Positions 1-11,761 of a DNA stretch of 64,000 nucleotides are shown one piece after another. A model generated the notes under the pieces. It made no database searches and was not told the origin of the DNA. It was given only the letters and a program-made list of their open reading frames with translations. Within the stretch, counting starts at the first letter, position 1, and the number at the start of each line of letters is the position of its first letter. Source of the stretch: Allodiplogaster sudhausi (taxonomy: Eukaryota; Nematoda; Chromadorea; Rhabditida; Diplogasteridae). The translations under genes and the position numbers were made by a program. Location of the stretch: NCBI GenBank assembly GCA_945643635.1, contig CALZFC010000055.1, positions 1,782,001 to 1,846,000 on the forward strand, written 5' to 3'.

Positions 1-87
1 GTAGTCTCTCGGAATACTGTAGCTCTCCCTCTTCGTCCCGGCCTTCTTCTCCTTGTCGTTCTGGTCGATTGCTTCTGCTTCTTCCTA

Positions 88-490
88 ACATTCGCCTCGT
101 GGCTGCTCGTTCTTCTCAAGCAGCCAGTCTTCTGCTGCCTCCGCCGCCTCCGGTCAAGGTATTCTCTATTTTATTTACTTACGTAAATTGGTAATTTTTA
201 AAATTACTTCAAAACATACTGATTTATAGCAAATAGCCGAGTACTTGCGTATGCTTCTGCACTCTTATTCAACGACTGCCTGATCGGCCTGCCTTTAATA
301 GTCAGTACGCGGTTGTGGAATCGACGATTCGGCCTTGGTTTTGTAATCTTTCTTTCCTTGTCCATACGGTTGATGCCTCGCCTGCAGCAATACTCCCTTC
401 CTCTGCCTTTTGTGTTCGCCTGGCGACTTGATTGTGATAACAGAGTCCGTACTCTTGCCTTTTTGTCACCATTTTCCTCAGCCTCATGTC
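88..490 (-). CDS. possible 3' exons of an unidentified gene
   Basis: Two stretches read better on the minus strand than on the plus strand. One (about 490 down to 224) begins with an acidic/basic run HEAEENGDKKARVRTL and stays open to a TAA. The other (about 158 to 88) reads PEAAEAAEDWLLEKNEQ and ends at a TAG. Codon choice in the second looks real (GAG GCG GCG GAG GCA GCA GAA GAC TGG), but I could not find a splice pair that joins the two in one frame, and no family is recognised. This may be the end of a minus-strand gene lying downstream of the tektin, or simply open intergenic sequence. Confidence 0.2.
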
Positions 491-660
491 AAAAGTCCTT
501 TCTTTTGGTTTTGATGTTCATATATGCTCGAAATAAAGCGATACCACTGAACTACGTCACAAATATGCACATACCTATTTACATAAATACATATTGACAT
601 CTAAAAAAGTAGAACTGTAGAAAAGTGTCCCTCCTCTCAAAGGGAACATGCATATGTAGA

Positions 661-1123
661 TCACTTTCCGTCGGAGAGCAAGAATCCGCTGAGTTGGATT
701 TCATGCGGGAAAGTGGATCTGACGACACGGAGAATCTCGTTGTCGATCAGCAGATTCTGCTCGCAGATCTCGAGTTTTCCTTGAAGGCGCGCACGATCCG
801 CCGCCAGCTTATTCCGGCTGTCCTTCGTCTTGTCTAGTAAAGACATCTTTTATTTTGTTAGGGCTAATTTTTTATTAAAAGAGTAACTTTTAGAATTAGC
901 TTTATTTTCCTTTTTATTTTTCTTAATTTTTGAAAATCTTAATTAGATTGGATACCGAGCTGATTCTGCAGTCCGAGCAGGGTGGTCTTGAGTACGGAGA
1001 GTTCCTGCTGAAGAGCATACTGCGCCTTGTCATTGCACAGCTCAATGCCCGGACGGAGACCGCGCTGGTTTTGGCGTTGCAGAGCGACCTGGCAGAGAAC
1101 TCTTTCTCTCTCTCTCCCTCTTT

Positions 1124-1162
<39 letters not shown>

Positions 1163-3473
1163 CCTCTTTCTCTCTCTCCCTCTTTCTCTCTCCCTCTCTC
1201 TCCCTCTTTCTCTCTCTCTCCCTCTTTCTCTCTCTCTCTCCCTCTTTCTCCCTCTCCCTCTTTCTCCCTCTTTCTCTCTCTCTTTCCCTCTTTCTCCCTC
1301 TCCCTCTTTCTCTCTTTCTCGCTCTTTCTCTCTCTCCCTCTGTGTCTCCCTCGCTCTCTCTTTCTTTTTAATAATAAATAGACGAACATGCAGCGGCGAC
1401 CCCTTCTGACGCAGTGCAATGTTTATCTCTTCGATGGCAGCATCCGCCGACTTCAGTTCCTTATCCTTGCCCACCACCTGAAGGATGAACATTCATTGTA
1501 CTCTTACTCTTTCTCTTTCTTTTACCTCCTCTCTCTCAATGCTCTCTTTTCTTTCTCTGTCTCTCTTTCCCTGTCTCCCTTTCTCTATCTCTCTTTCTCT
1601 GTCTCCCTTTCTCTGTCTCTCTTTCTCTCTTTCTCTGACTTGTCCATGCAGATTGTCCCTCCACTCCTGCCACGTCCTGCACGAGTCCTTGAGCAGTGAT
1701 TCAATGGTGATGGCCTCGCTTCTCAGCCCGGCTGCCATGTCTCTCAGAGACGAGTACATCCGCTGCAGCAGCCAGCATTTTACATTCACTTAAACTTTAC
1801 TTTATTTCGTAACGAAAATTTGGATAAAAAAATTAGTAAGTATTCTGAATGACAGAATAATAATAGGAATAAGATATAAGTGAATGACCTGGCCGAGCTT
1901 CCTTGACGAGACTCTGGCCTTTGCAGCGTAGTTGAGGTTGTGAGCAGTGTTCTCGATCCACTCTTGGTACTCACTCATTCTTTGCAGAGGCACTCCATCG
2001 CTACAACTAGTATATTTACTTCCATTGCCTCTCTATTTTTATTTCTAATAATAACACGCGTAAAAATGAGAAATCCATGCCATAAAAATGTTTATATTGA
2101 CCGGTATTCGAGGCTGTCCCCATCGGGTGTCCGTTGTCCAGCTTTGTTGAGATCCAAGCCGAGAGCGACGCTCCGATTGTCAAGCAGAATGGCCTCGTGC
2201 TTCAGGGTCAAATCTCGCATCAAGGCCTTCCGAGCGCCTCAACTACTTCTTAATTCTCTCCTCGTTCTCTTTTCGATGTCCCTCATTTCCTTAGTAGCTG
2301 ACTATTTTACTGTCTTATTTATATATTTTCCAAAAGAGGCTAACATTAAAAACATTAAAATTCATGATAAAGAAAGAGGCCCGCCTTGATTTGCTTCGAG
2401 TTGTCTCTCGAGTGAAGAAGCGATGTCTTTGATGTTCTTGATGGCGTCCCCAACCATTCCCTTCTCCTTCGCCAGTTCCTGATCCACTCGATCCGTGTTC
2501 ACATCTCCCACCTGCTCATTCGTCTCTACTCATCGACGGGAGGTTCTCACATAACGAAGCTAATCTCTCTGTGTGAGCAATGCGAAAGAAGACATCAATC
2601 ATCGTTCTATTTTCTTGCCAAGAATACATTTGGCTTTCCAAGGATTTCCTATCGCGTCCATCGATCTCTTACAATTAGCTGAATGAATAAGAGTGAACGC
2701 CTTCATACCTGTACCCTCTTCCTGCGTACGGCGTGGCTGTTCTCATTGCAACGGGCCGCTCTGCTCGCGATCTCCACGCACATCTGAAGACGGCGGTAGC
2801 TGCGGATCACATCGTCGTTCTCATCCTTCAGGTCTTGCAGCTCTCTCAACAAACAAATTACATCTTTGCACATACAGCTATGTATGGAAATAAATCAATA
2901 AATGTTGACGATATGTATGCATGTATGTATGTACATATGTATGTATGTATGTATGTATGTACATACCTGTCAATTTCATTACTCCAGTATTTGAGATCCT
3001 TGACCCTCTGGTTGAGCTGCTGGGTGGTCTGCTGCTGCATCCTCACTGCCCTAGCATTCGCCTCTTTCACTGCAGCCCTCGCCCCTCTCACCACATCCAG
3101 AGGGTCGTCGTACATCGAGGAGGACCGATGCTTAATCCCAAGTGTTCATAATCGTCGTAAATATATCTCAAAAATATTTATGGTTATCTATCCTTTTAGA
3201 TCCTCTTGTTATCAAATTGGAGCAATTCCTTTAAAAAATGCGTAAAATATTTCCCGAAAAAGCAATGCATTTTAATTAAGATATGTAACAAAAGGTTAGA
3301 AGTCTTACTGACCATTTCGTTGTTGTCGAGCCTTTCCAAGAAGTCTTTATGAAGCTGCGAATTACGTAGTCGGAGAGAAGGAAATTAGGAGGGGAAGTGG
3401 GAGTTGCTGCCCCTGACCGCTGCGCTCTCAACCGTACTTCCGTTCTAGGAAAGCCGGGCCTACCTGGTGCCAT
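661..3473 (-). CDS. Tektin, microtubule-inner filament protein of cilia
   Basis: Tektins are coiled-coil filament proteins inside ciliary and flagellar doublet microtubules. Exons read 5' to 3' on the minus strand, all joining in phase: 3354-3313, 3130-2967, 2844-2709, 2511-2385, 2237-2102, 1979-1889, 1762-1640, 1477-1388, 1088-956, 833-661 (stop TGA). They give about 404 residues plus a short N-terminus, a normal tektin length. The diagnostic nonapeptide is present as RPGIELCND in exon 1088-956 (usual form RPNVELCRD), followed by the family's K..NSLLID-like segment, here CEQNLLIDNE. The first half contains the mirrored K..A..LD segment (LTLKHEAILLDNRSVAL), as expected from the internal duplication of tektins. 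The intron after 2385 has a GC donor. The first exon is uncertain: MAPGRPGFPRTE ending near 3438 fits in phase, with the ATG at 3473. Paralogue (tektin 1-4) not decided. Confidence 0.88.
1105..1370. repeat. (CT)n/(GA)n microsatellite in a tektin intron
   Basis: About 265 bases of nearly pure pyrimidine on the plus strand (CTCTCT, TTTCTC and TCCCTC variants), lying inside the tektin intron between exons 1477-1388 and 1088-956. Long open frames on both strands here (Ser/Leu-rich or Arg/Glu-rich) are artefacts of the dinucleotide repeat. Confidence 0.95.
2912..2965. repeat. (TATG)n tetranucleotide microsatellite
   Basis: Tandem TATG/GTAT units with short interruptions, immediately next to the splice donor of the tektin exon 3130-2967; the donor GTATGT itself belongs to the repeat. 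Length changes here would sit directly at a splice site. Confidence 0.9.
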
Positions 3474-3479
3474 TTACAT

Positions 3480-3574
3480 GCACTCTTTCACTGCCTTCAT
3501 TGTCCTTGTCTCCCTTATTCTCTGTCTATGCTATGTATATAGCATTATCTCTCTCTCTCTCTCTCTTTCTTTCC

Positions 3575-3608
<34 letters not shown>

Positions 3609-3622
3609 ATCTCCCTCTCTCT

Positions 3623-3664
<42 letters not shown>

Positions 3665-4299
3665 ATGACACTCTCGCACTCCTGAATTTGAAACACTTTA
3701 GCATATCTCGATTCAGTCTAGATCGCTCTTTTTCGCTGCTCTGTCGCAATTCCACATCCGGAGTGTATGCTTCTATTTCCTCTGGGTCATCTCAGTTTCT
3801 ACAAGTGCATTTCTCTGTGTTGCAGAGGATACATTTTATCGTCTTACGGTAGGCACAATAATGGCTAAGTGACAAGCAAAGCGATTTCATTAATTGTCAC
3901 TGCCAAGATTTCTATAATCCTAACGAGTCTTGACATTCGTTTCTCGTTCTCTAAATTCGTTTCAAAAATTCATAACAATCAAAAAGAAGATCCCAAACGT
4001 AAAGTACTTCAATGGGAAATTGCATAGAAGAATATGGCCTGGTCAAGCATATAACGCAGTAGAAAACCCGTTCAGAAGTCAAGAAAAACCGAAAAGGAAA
4101 TGTTTCTCTAGTAATACATATAATATCCATGAGAGAGAAGGGACAGTTCAAAGGAGGGGACTCTGAAGAGGAACCGAGTCGAGTTGCCCATCAAGGAAGA
4201 GTCCTCTCCAGGGCGTTGTGAGATTCGTTGATGAGGAGTGAAAGGCATTCTGTTGAGAGAGAGAGAGGAGAAGGAGGGAGACGCAGAGAAGCAGACACT
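3480..4299. other. Intergenic: (CT)n tract and probable 3' UTR of the C1orf21-like gene
   Basis: The stretch holds a (CT)n microsatellite at about 3548-3662, and single-copy AT-rich sequence from 3665 to 4299 that would be 3' UTR of the minus-strand gene ending at 4300. An open frame on the plus strand at 3930-4166 has no family resemblance and biased, repeat-like content. I see no exon here. Confidence 0.6.
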
Positions 4300-5552
4300 C
4301 TAATCATCCGCGTCTGACTCTAGATTGCGACCCTGAACAAGACATAACCATTATTGTATCCATTTGAACTGTCAGAATTGCCTAGGGGCTAATTGAAATC
4401 AGTAAATTGCAGGGTACATAACTCTACGAGATTCATCTGCTGATGAAAATTAAAGAAAGAAGCTTCGCAACTGACGTGAGCGATCTTCTCGTCCAGCATT
4501 CGGAAGAAATCGGCCTGGGACTCCGATTCGACATCTCTGAAAGCACAACTCCCATTTTTAGAAGAACGAAAACAAACGAGTGGTTCAGACTGAAAGGAGG
4601 AGCAAAGAGAAAAGAAAAAGGACAGAAAAAGAGTGGAAAGAGGGAGAATGAGAGGAAAGGGTGGAAGGGGGGGGGGGGAGAGAGAGAGAGAGAGAAAGAA
4701 TGGAAGTGGGATGAGAGGAAAGCCTGCGTTCGTAATCTTCTCACAATGAGATCTCAAATAGATGACGTAAAATAGAAGCAGAATGCAGAAGAGAAATGCA
4801 AAGAAGAAAAGAGATGTAAGAGGGAACGAAATCCTTGATGGGAAAGTTCTATGAAAAGGAACTCTACTTTTACAAACGGCACGCAACAATCAAAAGGGCA
4901 ACACAAGAATAGAAGACTACAAGGGAGAACAACTGAAGACTGAATAGCAGAAGGGACGAAGCTTCAGACGTCAGTGTATAGTAAAAAGTGAACGATAATC
5001 ACCAGTTAAACAATTCCATGTCAATTTGAGAGAGTGTGAGAGAGATAGAGACAGAGAGAGAGGAAGAGAAAGAGAGAGGGGAGAGAGAGGGAGAGGGGGG
5101 GGGAGAGAGACTGGAAACGACTGACGCGATCGGCTTGGCATTCGATGATAAAGAAGAGGTGGGAATTGCCATGGCCGAGGGAGAGTTCCTTGCCTGGGAG
5201 GAGTTTCCAGAAGAGACGGTCCCGTTTCTGAATGTCGTTTAAATTTTAATGCAATATGACGCTTTCTGCCGTCACTTTCTTCACATTATCAATAAATTGA
5301 GAAGTATACTTTATTATCAATCTGCATGTGTTTATTGTAAAAATGGCAATGAAGTGGCCTGCCAACCAACCGATGATTTCCAAGCGCGAACTCATTGTTG
5401 TTCTCTTTGCGAAGGAGTCGAAGCTTGGAAGAGGCGCCGTCGCCAGAGTCAGCGGCCGCCTGACTGGACGCTGCGCCTGCAGCGTCCGCCGCCGCGCCGT
5501 CCTCATTCTCATCCCCGTCTATTGACGTCGTCCGCGACAGACGGCATCCCAT
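4300..5552 (-). CDS. C1orf21: C1orf21 (DUF4612) family small acylated protein
   Basis: Four exons on the minus strand join in exact phase: 5552-5371 (ATG start), 5227-5126, 4536-4476 and 4332-4300 (stop TAG), giving 125 residues; human C1orf21 is 121. The product starts MGCRLS, a classic N-myristoylation plus palmitoylation site predicting membrane attachment. An Ala/Ser/acidic low-complexity middle follows, then the conserved C-terminal block ESQADFFRMLDEKIAHGR, which I match from memory to the ESQQEFFRMLDEKIEKGR block of human C1orf21, and an acidic end (ESDADD). The third junction (GC then A) was chosen because GTCAGT is the better donor and only it opens this frame. The molecular function of the family is unknown. 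No frame on the opposite strand explains the region as well. Confidence 0.88.
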
Positions 5553-5612
5553 ATCATAGTCCAGCAGAGGGCATAACAGAGGAGAGTCAGAGCACTTCGA
5601 GACACTGGAATC

Positions 5613-5730
<118 letters not shown>

Positions 5731-6029
5731 CTACATACGAGAGAGAGAGAGAGAGAGAGGATCTACATACGAGAGAGAGACAGAGAGAGCACTGGCAGAA
5801 CACAAATTAGAGAAGGACTAGAGAAACATTCCAGGGTCTCAAGAGAACGAATTAAATTCATTAGAAGCAAAAACAGAAAGAACGCGTAGTCTGAACGGGA
5901 GAACGAAGAAAGAGCCCCAGATGAGATTGTTGTTGAATTGAAAACACAGAAAACGGGTCATTCTTTTCTTCTTCCATTTCACACTCCATTATGGACTTCA
6001 TTTCAGAAGCAGTCAATGCAGGCAGTGGA

Positions 6030-6440
6030 TGGACAACAATCGAGAGAGCGGTCGCCTTCTCTCCACAACCTCACTCTTCATGGACAACAATCGAGAGAGC
6101 GGTCGCCTTCTCTCCACAACCTCACTCTTCATGGACAACAATCGAGAGAGCGGTCGCCTTCTCTCCACAACCTCACTCTTCATGGACAACAATCGAGAGA
6201 GCGGTCGCCTTCTCTCCACAACCTCACTCTTCATGGACAACAATCGAGAGAGCGGTCGCCTTCTCTCCACAACCTCACTCTTCATGGACAACAATCGAGA
6301 GAGCGGTCGCCTTCTCTCCACAACCTCACTCTTCATGGACAACAATCGAGAGAGCGGTCGCCTTCTCTCCACAACCTCACTCTTCATGGACAAAAATCAT
6401 CGAGAGAGGGTCGACTTCTCTCCACATCCTCACTCTTCAT
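6030..6440. repeat. 51-bp minisatellite, 7 near-identical copies plus a degenerate eighth
   Basis: The unit begins TGGACAACAATCGAGAGAGC and is 51 bases long; seven copies look identical, and an eighth with insertions and substitutions ends the array near 6440. Because 51 is a multiple of three and the unit lacks stops, several frames on both strands stay open across the array (17-residue repeats such as QQSRERSPSLHNLTLHG). I see no splice signals, start context or family match that would make it coding, so I treat it as a minisatellite. Confidence 0.93.
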
Positions 6441-6964
6441 CTTCTCATCCTATTCTCCCTTTCTCTCTTTCTCTCCCGTCTCTCGCACCCGCTGATCTCA
6501 TTCCCGGTCTTTGAGCTTCCGCGCAATTTCAAAGTGCGCGAGGCAAAATTTCGAAGATGATAAAAGAGAAGCGGGAGGAATGACACAGAAATGTAGAGAA
6601 AGAAGGAAGAAAGCGGAGTGGAAAGAGGTGTTAAATAGATCATTTTCGGTGCAATGTTATAAAATATTTCTTCTCAAATGACCGGCAAATTACATATGAT
6701 TAGAAAGTTCATACATACATTCACTTATTTATGCATTCGAGTAGTAATTTCTGAACAATTGTTAACACACGAAAAGAGTAGGTCAAGTAGAAGAGGATAG
6801 CGTTTGCCTCTCTCTCTTTCCCTCGCTCGCTTTCTCTCTCTCTCTCTCTATTCGCTTTCATTTTTTCGCAGAGTTTCTATCGTCTGAGCATGAGCAAAAA
6901 TGGAAGTCGAAGAACTAATGAGGCGATGAGCCTCCACTCCATGACACTGTGGTCGTTTCTTAAC

Positions 6965-7190
6965 TACAGGCCATGGGGAGAGAGAGAGAGAGAGAAGAGA
7001 TGAAAAGAGGATAGAGTGGAGAGAGAGCATGAGAGAAATGGAGAGAGAGAGAAAGAGAAAAAGGGGAGAGAGAGAAAGAGAGAAAGGGGAGGGAGAGAAA
7101 GAGAGAAAGAGAAAAAGGGGAGAGAGAGAAAGAGAGAAAGGGGAGGGAGAGAAAGAGAGAAAGAGAGAAAGAGAGAAAGGAAGCTGAAGA
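6965..7190. repeat. (GA)n-rich block with ~56-bp higher-order repeats
   Basis: Purine-only sequence on the plus strand in which a module of AAAGGGGAGGGAGAGAAAGAG and related strings recurs at roughly 56-base spacing. It contains no C or T-rich interruption and no splice donor, so open frames across it are artefacts. Confidence 0.85.
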
Positions 7191-7212
7191 GTAGAAGATG
7201 ATTGGCCTTCTC

Positions 7213-7317
7213 TGGACTCGCTCCATGAAGCTGAAGCTGGCACACCAGGCAAGCCGAGGGCGCTCGATCAAATTTCGTGCCATTTTCTTCGGAGTCCGAG
7301 TCCGGCACAGCAAATCT
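7213..7317 (-). CDS. possible coding exon of an unidentified gene
   Basis: On the minus strand a single-copy island between microsatellites reads AVPDSDSEENGTKFDRAPSA followed by CLVCQLQLHGASPEKANHLL, with good codon balance. The region lacks any GT donor before the purine block at 6965-7190, so exon structure cannot be fixed; a short upstream donor (CTG|GTGTGC) is possible. The plus strand is also open (MKLKLAHQASRGRS). No family recognised. Confidence 0.25.
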
Positions 7318-8310
7318 CTTTCTCTCTCTCTCTTACTCCCCTTCTCAATTTTTCTCTAACTCTTTGTTTATCCTTCCCCGTCCTCTCGTACCTCACTCAC
7401 CTCACTTTCTTCCATTCTCTCTCTCTCTAATCCTCTCATTCTCCTTGAAGTATCTTTTGTTTCGCTTTTACCTAAGAATTCCTCAACAACCCACAGGCCA
7501 TTCACAGCAATTTACTACGAGCTCAACATGATTTGTAAGACGAGTAGGAAATGATGCGCGAAATAAGACAGAAAGAAAGACAGAGAGAGAAAGGGAAAGA
7601 AATGGAGCGCGAACAGCAGAGAAAGGTACTAGAATGGCAAGAAAGGTGAGAAGTTAAACTTTTCAGCTTTCGAAAAAGAATCTGACTGAATTCTTTAATG
7701 CTTGTCCAGTATGCATTACACTCACACACGCTCTAATTTGTCCAACTCATAAACCCTCCTTCTTCCTCCCTCTCACTCTCTCTTCCCTCTCATTCTCTCC
7801 TCCCTCTCATTCTCTTCTCCCTCTCACTCTCTCCTCCCTCTCATTCTCTCTTCTCTCTCTCTCTCTGTCTGTGTCTCTCTCTGGTTCCATCCCTCTCCCA
7901 TTTCTACTCTGCATTGACTTCTGCACCTTTACTCTCTTATAAATACATTTCCCGCTACTCGAATCTCTCATCCTTCACATCCTTCATTGCCTATGAGAAT
8001 ATATTTCTTTCATCTAATTTTCTGACCACGCCTAAAGTCTCTGGTTCCCTGAAACCCTCGCATTTTTCCTCTTCCAGCTTTCGTTCTTTTCTCTCTCGAC
8101 TCTCACTTTCTCTATCTCATTCTATCATCTCTCTCTTTCTCTCCCTATCTCTCTAACAATACTAACGGTTCGTTGATGAGGCATGACCGCTGTTCACTCT
8201 GGAATGCGGCCTGGATGCTCAAAATTAGCAGACTAGATGTCTTGGTCTGTCGAAGAATGGTGAAGACATTGCAGGAGGGACTGAGAGAGATAGAAAGATA
8301 GAGGGAGAGT

Positions 8311-8368
<58 letters not shown>

Positions 8369-8455
8369 AATTGAGATACGTAGAGATAGATTTAGAGTGA
8401 GTGGCACATAGAGAGAGTGAGTGGCAGCGAAAGAGAGAGAGAGAGAGAAAGACCG

Positions 8456-8501
<46 letters not shown>

Positions 8502-8736
8502 ATAAAGGAAGATGATTATGCGAAAAGAAAACATGGAGCTAGTACAATAAATAGACAGAGATATCCGTGGTTTAGTCTTGACAATATGTAAGGAGTGTCT
8601 TTGTTGTAGAAAAAAAAGGTTTAAGCCGTATGTTGAACGAAAGATTAATGTAAGCAATCCTTAAGAACTGAAACAATAGAGAGGAGCACTGAAGGAGATG
8701 AGAGAAAACGGACGGAAATGAAGCAGCTAGGAAGAT

Positions 8737-8960
8737 TGAGAGAGTGCGCCAGAGAAAGAGAGATTGAGAGAGTGCGCCAGAGAAAAAGAGATTGAGAGAG
8801 TGAGCCAGAGAAAGAGAGATTGAGAGAGTGCGCCAGAGAAAGAGAGATTGAGAGAGTGCGCCAGAGAAAGAGAGATTGAGAGAGTGCGCCAGAGAAAGAG
8901 AGATTGAGAGAGTGCGCCAGAGAAAGAGAGATTGAGAGAGTGCGCCAGAGAAAGAGAAGG
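8737..8960. repeat. 28-bp minisatellite, about 8 copies
   Basis: Tandem unit of 28 bases built on GATTGAGAGAGTGCGCCAGA followed by GAAAGAGA. One copy carries a G-to-A-type change (GTGAGCC instead of GTGCGCC) and another an extra-A variant (GAAAAAG). It is evidently an expansion inside the surrounding (GA)n landscape. The ORFs over it (Ser/Leu-rich on the minus strand) are by-products. Confidence 0.92.
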
Positions 8961-9391
8961 TCTGCCGATCGACAGCTTCTTCTGACTTTCCTCACGTGAT
9001 TCCATCCAAAGACAGCTGTAAGATTCAGGGGGGGGGGGGGGAGGGAGAGGTCCAGAAGGACTTCCCATTCATTTAGTGATCGAGGGAGGGATAGGAAGAG
9101 AGAGTGAGAGAAAGACAGTGTGAAAGGGGAGACAGAGGAAGACAGAACTAAAGATGGAGATAGAAAGAGAGTGCTGGAGAGAGAAACAGAGATTGGGTAG
9201 AAGAGAAATCACAGAGAACCAGGAAGAAATGGGCAAGCGCATGAGAGGAAGCAGAGCGAAGTGCCAAGTGAAGGCAAATGGACGAGAAGAAGAGGGAATT
9301 CATTAGCAGAGAGCCAAGTCCTTTGTCAGACTTCCACTCGGAAAGGATTCGCAAACTGCAGCTGCTGGGTTGTGAAAAGAAATGAACACTG

Positions 9392-9422
<31 letters not shown>

Positions 9423-9424
9423 AA

Positions 9425-9650
9425 GATTAGACAGAGAGAAGAGTGAGAGGAGAGCGAAAAGAGAGACAGAGAGGAGAGAGGGGAGGAGAGAGAGATATAA
9501 AGAGATAGGAGATACATAGATTGGATGGAGAGAGCAGTGAGAGGAGAGAGTGACAGGGGAAAGATAAGACAAAGAGAAGATTGAGAGGAAAGCGAAGAGA
9601 GAGACAGAGAGGAGAGAGGGGAGAGAGAAAAGAGAGATAAAAGGAAGAAG
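9425..9650. repeat. ~115-bp imperfect tandem duplication in (GA)n sequence
   Basis: The string GACAGAGAGGAGAGAGGGG and its left flank (AGACAGAGAGAAGAGTGAGAGG / AGACAAAGAGAAGATTGAGAGG) occurs twice, about 115-120 bases apart, pointing to a degenerate two-copy tandem repeat. Confidence 0.6.
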
Positions 9651-10296
9651 GTAGGGCGAGGGTATAGAGCAAACGTGAAACAAGCGGAAAAGTATGGGAA
9701 GGGCTTGGGGAGGAACGGACGGAGACGAGAATGGATGATTAGTCAGGTGAAGAGTGATTGAGAGAGAAGAGAGGGGGAGGGAGATTCAAGAAGAAGTTGA
9801 GGATGATAAAAAGGGTTGAATTAGGGAAATGGGGAACAAATTATCATTTCCTTTATATCAAAGCCACTGCAAGGTTGAGCAGAGTTACACAAATAATCAT
9901 CGTGGATAGGAATTAAGAAAGGCTAGAAAGAAGAGGGAAAGAAGCCATACGCAAACACATTCATGAGGGGTGGCCAACGCAGATACATGGAATGACCAAT
10001 CATGAGAGAGAGGAGCTAAGGAGAGAAGGCAGACAGTGAAAGAGAGGGAGAGTGAGAGAGAGACAGAGAGAGACAGAGAGAGAGGGAGAGCTTGAAGAGC
10101 GACAGAGAGACGGCGAGGGCCGAGGACAGAAGAATAGAATGGACATGAATGAATAAGAGTAGAATTGCAGAGACTACCAAGAGAGGGTCAGGCGGCTGTT
10201 TCTGCTCCATCCAAGAGGCGCTGTAATAAGCAAAGACAGAGAGAAAGAGACAGAGAAAGAGAGAGATAGAGAGAGAGAGATAATGAGAGAGAGAGC

Positions 10297-10327
<31 letters not shown>

Positions 10328-10614
10328 CGGAGGCCGGGCTGCGATGGTGCAGAAGCTGCCGACGAGCGACGCAATCTTCGCCAGAGGCCTCTCAATCTCT
10401 GCTTCTCTCCATCGTTCTTTTCCCTCTCCCTCTCTCTCTCTTTCTCTTTCTCCTTTCTCCATCTGTTTTTTTCTTTTGTGACTGCACCCTGTGGCACGAT
10501 GGCCAAAGGGGCAAAGAAGGCACCGCGTGAGAGAGGCAAAGAGAGAGAGACAGACAGTGACAGAGACAGAGAGTCAGAGAGAGAGAGAGACAGGGGAGAG
10601 AGACAGACAGAGAG

Positions 10615-10649
<35 letters not shown>

Positions 10650-10650
10650 T

Positions 10651-10681
<31 letters not shown>

Positions 10682-11366
10682 TAGAGAAATAGAGCGAGAG
10701 AGTCAGAGAGCGGACGGAGATACAGTGAGAGGGTGATGATGCAGACAGGGGGAGTACGGAGAAGTCAGAACGAAGAAAAAGAAGTACGTCAGAGAAGTTG
10801 ATGAAAAGGCGAGTTATACAGAACTCACTGCTTCCCGTTCCTCTCTGTGACCCTCAACACTTTGACAGTTGTAGAAGATGGTGAAGACAGAAATAAAGAA
10901 GTATATAAAGTGAGAGAGATAGACAAGGCGAGAGAAAGAGAGAGAGAGAGAGAGAAAGCGTGGGTGAGGAGTACTACTACATAAGTAAAGCGTTCAGAAT
11001 AATGAGAAGGGAGAGAATGGCGATTAAAAGGCACGGAAAAAGGTTAGCGTGATATGTCGTAGCGAAAGAGGCCTAGGGAATGAAGCTGAATAGATATGGG
11101 ACTGGCTGGCTCCCTCTCACTCTCTCTCCTCTCTTTCTCTCTCGCTCTCTCTCTCTCTCTATCTTTCTACACCTTCTCTCTCCATCCTCTCGCCAGCTCT
11201 CTCCTTCATTTCCTCCTTCGTCCCTTCCTATCTGCCCAACCAAGCAGAGAAGTCTCCCCTTGACTCAGAAAGGAGACGGCGGAAACATGCACAAGACGAG
11301 CATCGACAGCAGCCAAACACGCACACGACACTTACGCCTCTATATGAGGGTGAGAGACGGGAAAGG

Positions 11367-11411
<45 letters not shown>

Positions 11412-11730
11412 GAGAGTGGAGAGAGAGAGGAGACAGAGAGAGAAGAGAGAGGGGGAGAGAGAGAGGAGAGAGAGAGAAGGAAGAATGAATAACAATGAGA
11501 TGGGGCTATGACACGGGAGACATAGAAAAGAGAAGTGGATGGAGAGAGGAGGGAATGCGGATAATGACCAGGCAGCTCAGCTAAACCGTGAGTCGAGTGT
11601 TTTTTCACTAGAAATACTTTGAAAATAAACTAGGTGCGGGAGAATCCAAGTTTTCCATCGTCAGAGCAAGGAATGAAGAGTTCCACTAGGAATAGTCATA
11701 TAAAAAAGGACTGGTGCAGGGAAATACGGA

Positions 11731-11761
<31 letters not shown>

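Noticed and set aside
923..1492. 189- and 159-codon open frames rich in Arg/Glu or Ser/Leu
   Set aside because: They are translations of a (CT)n/(GA)n tract inside a tektin intron; the same kind of frame recurs at every microsatellite in the window.
3930..4166. 78-codon plus-strand frame
   Set aside because: Lies in the likely 3' UTR of the C1orf21-like gene and shows no protein-like conservation or splice signals.
6013..6560. Five overlapping long frames over the 51-bp array as a possible repeat protein
   Set aside because: All exist because the unit length is divisible by three and lacks stops; no start context, splice support or family resemblance favours one of them.
6030..8960. Short tandem repeats as a possible CRISPR array
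   Set aside because: Units are directly contiguous with no unique spacers, and the DNA is animal.
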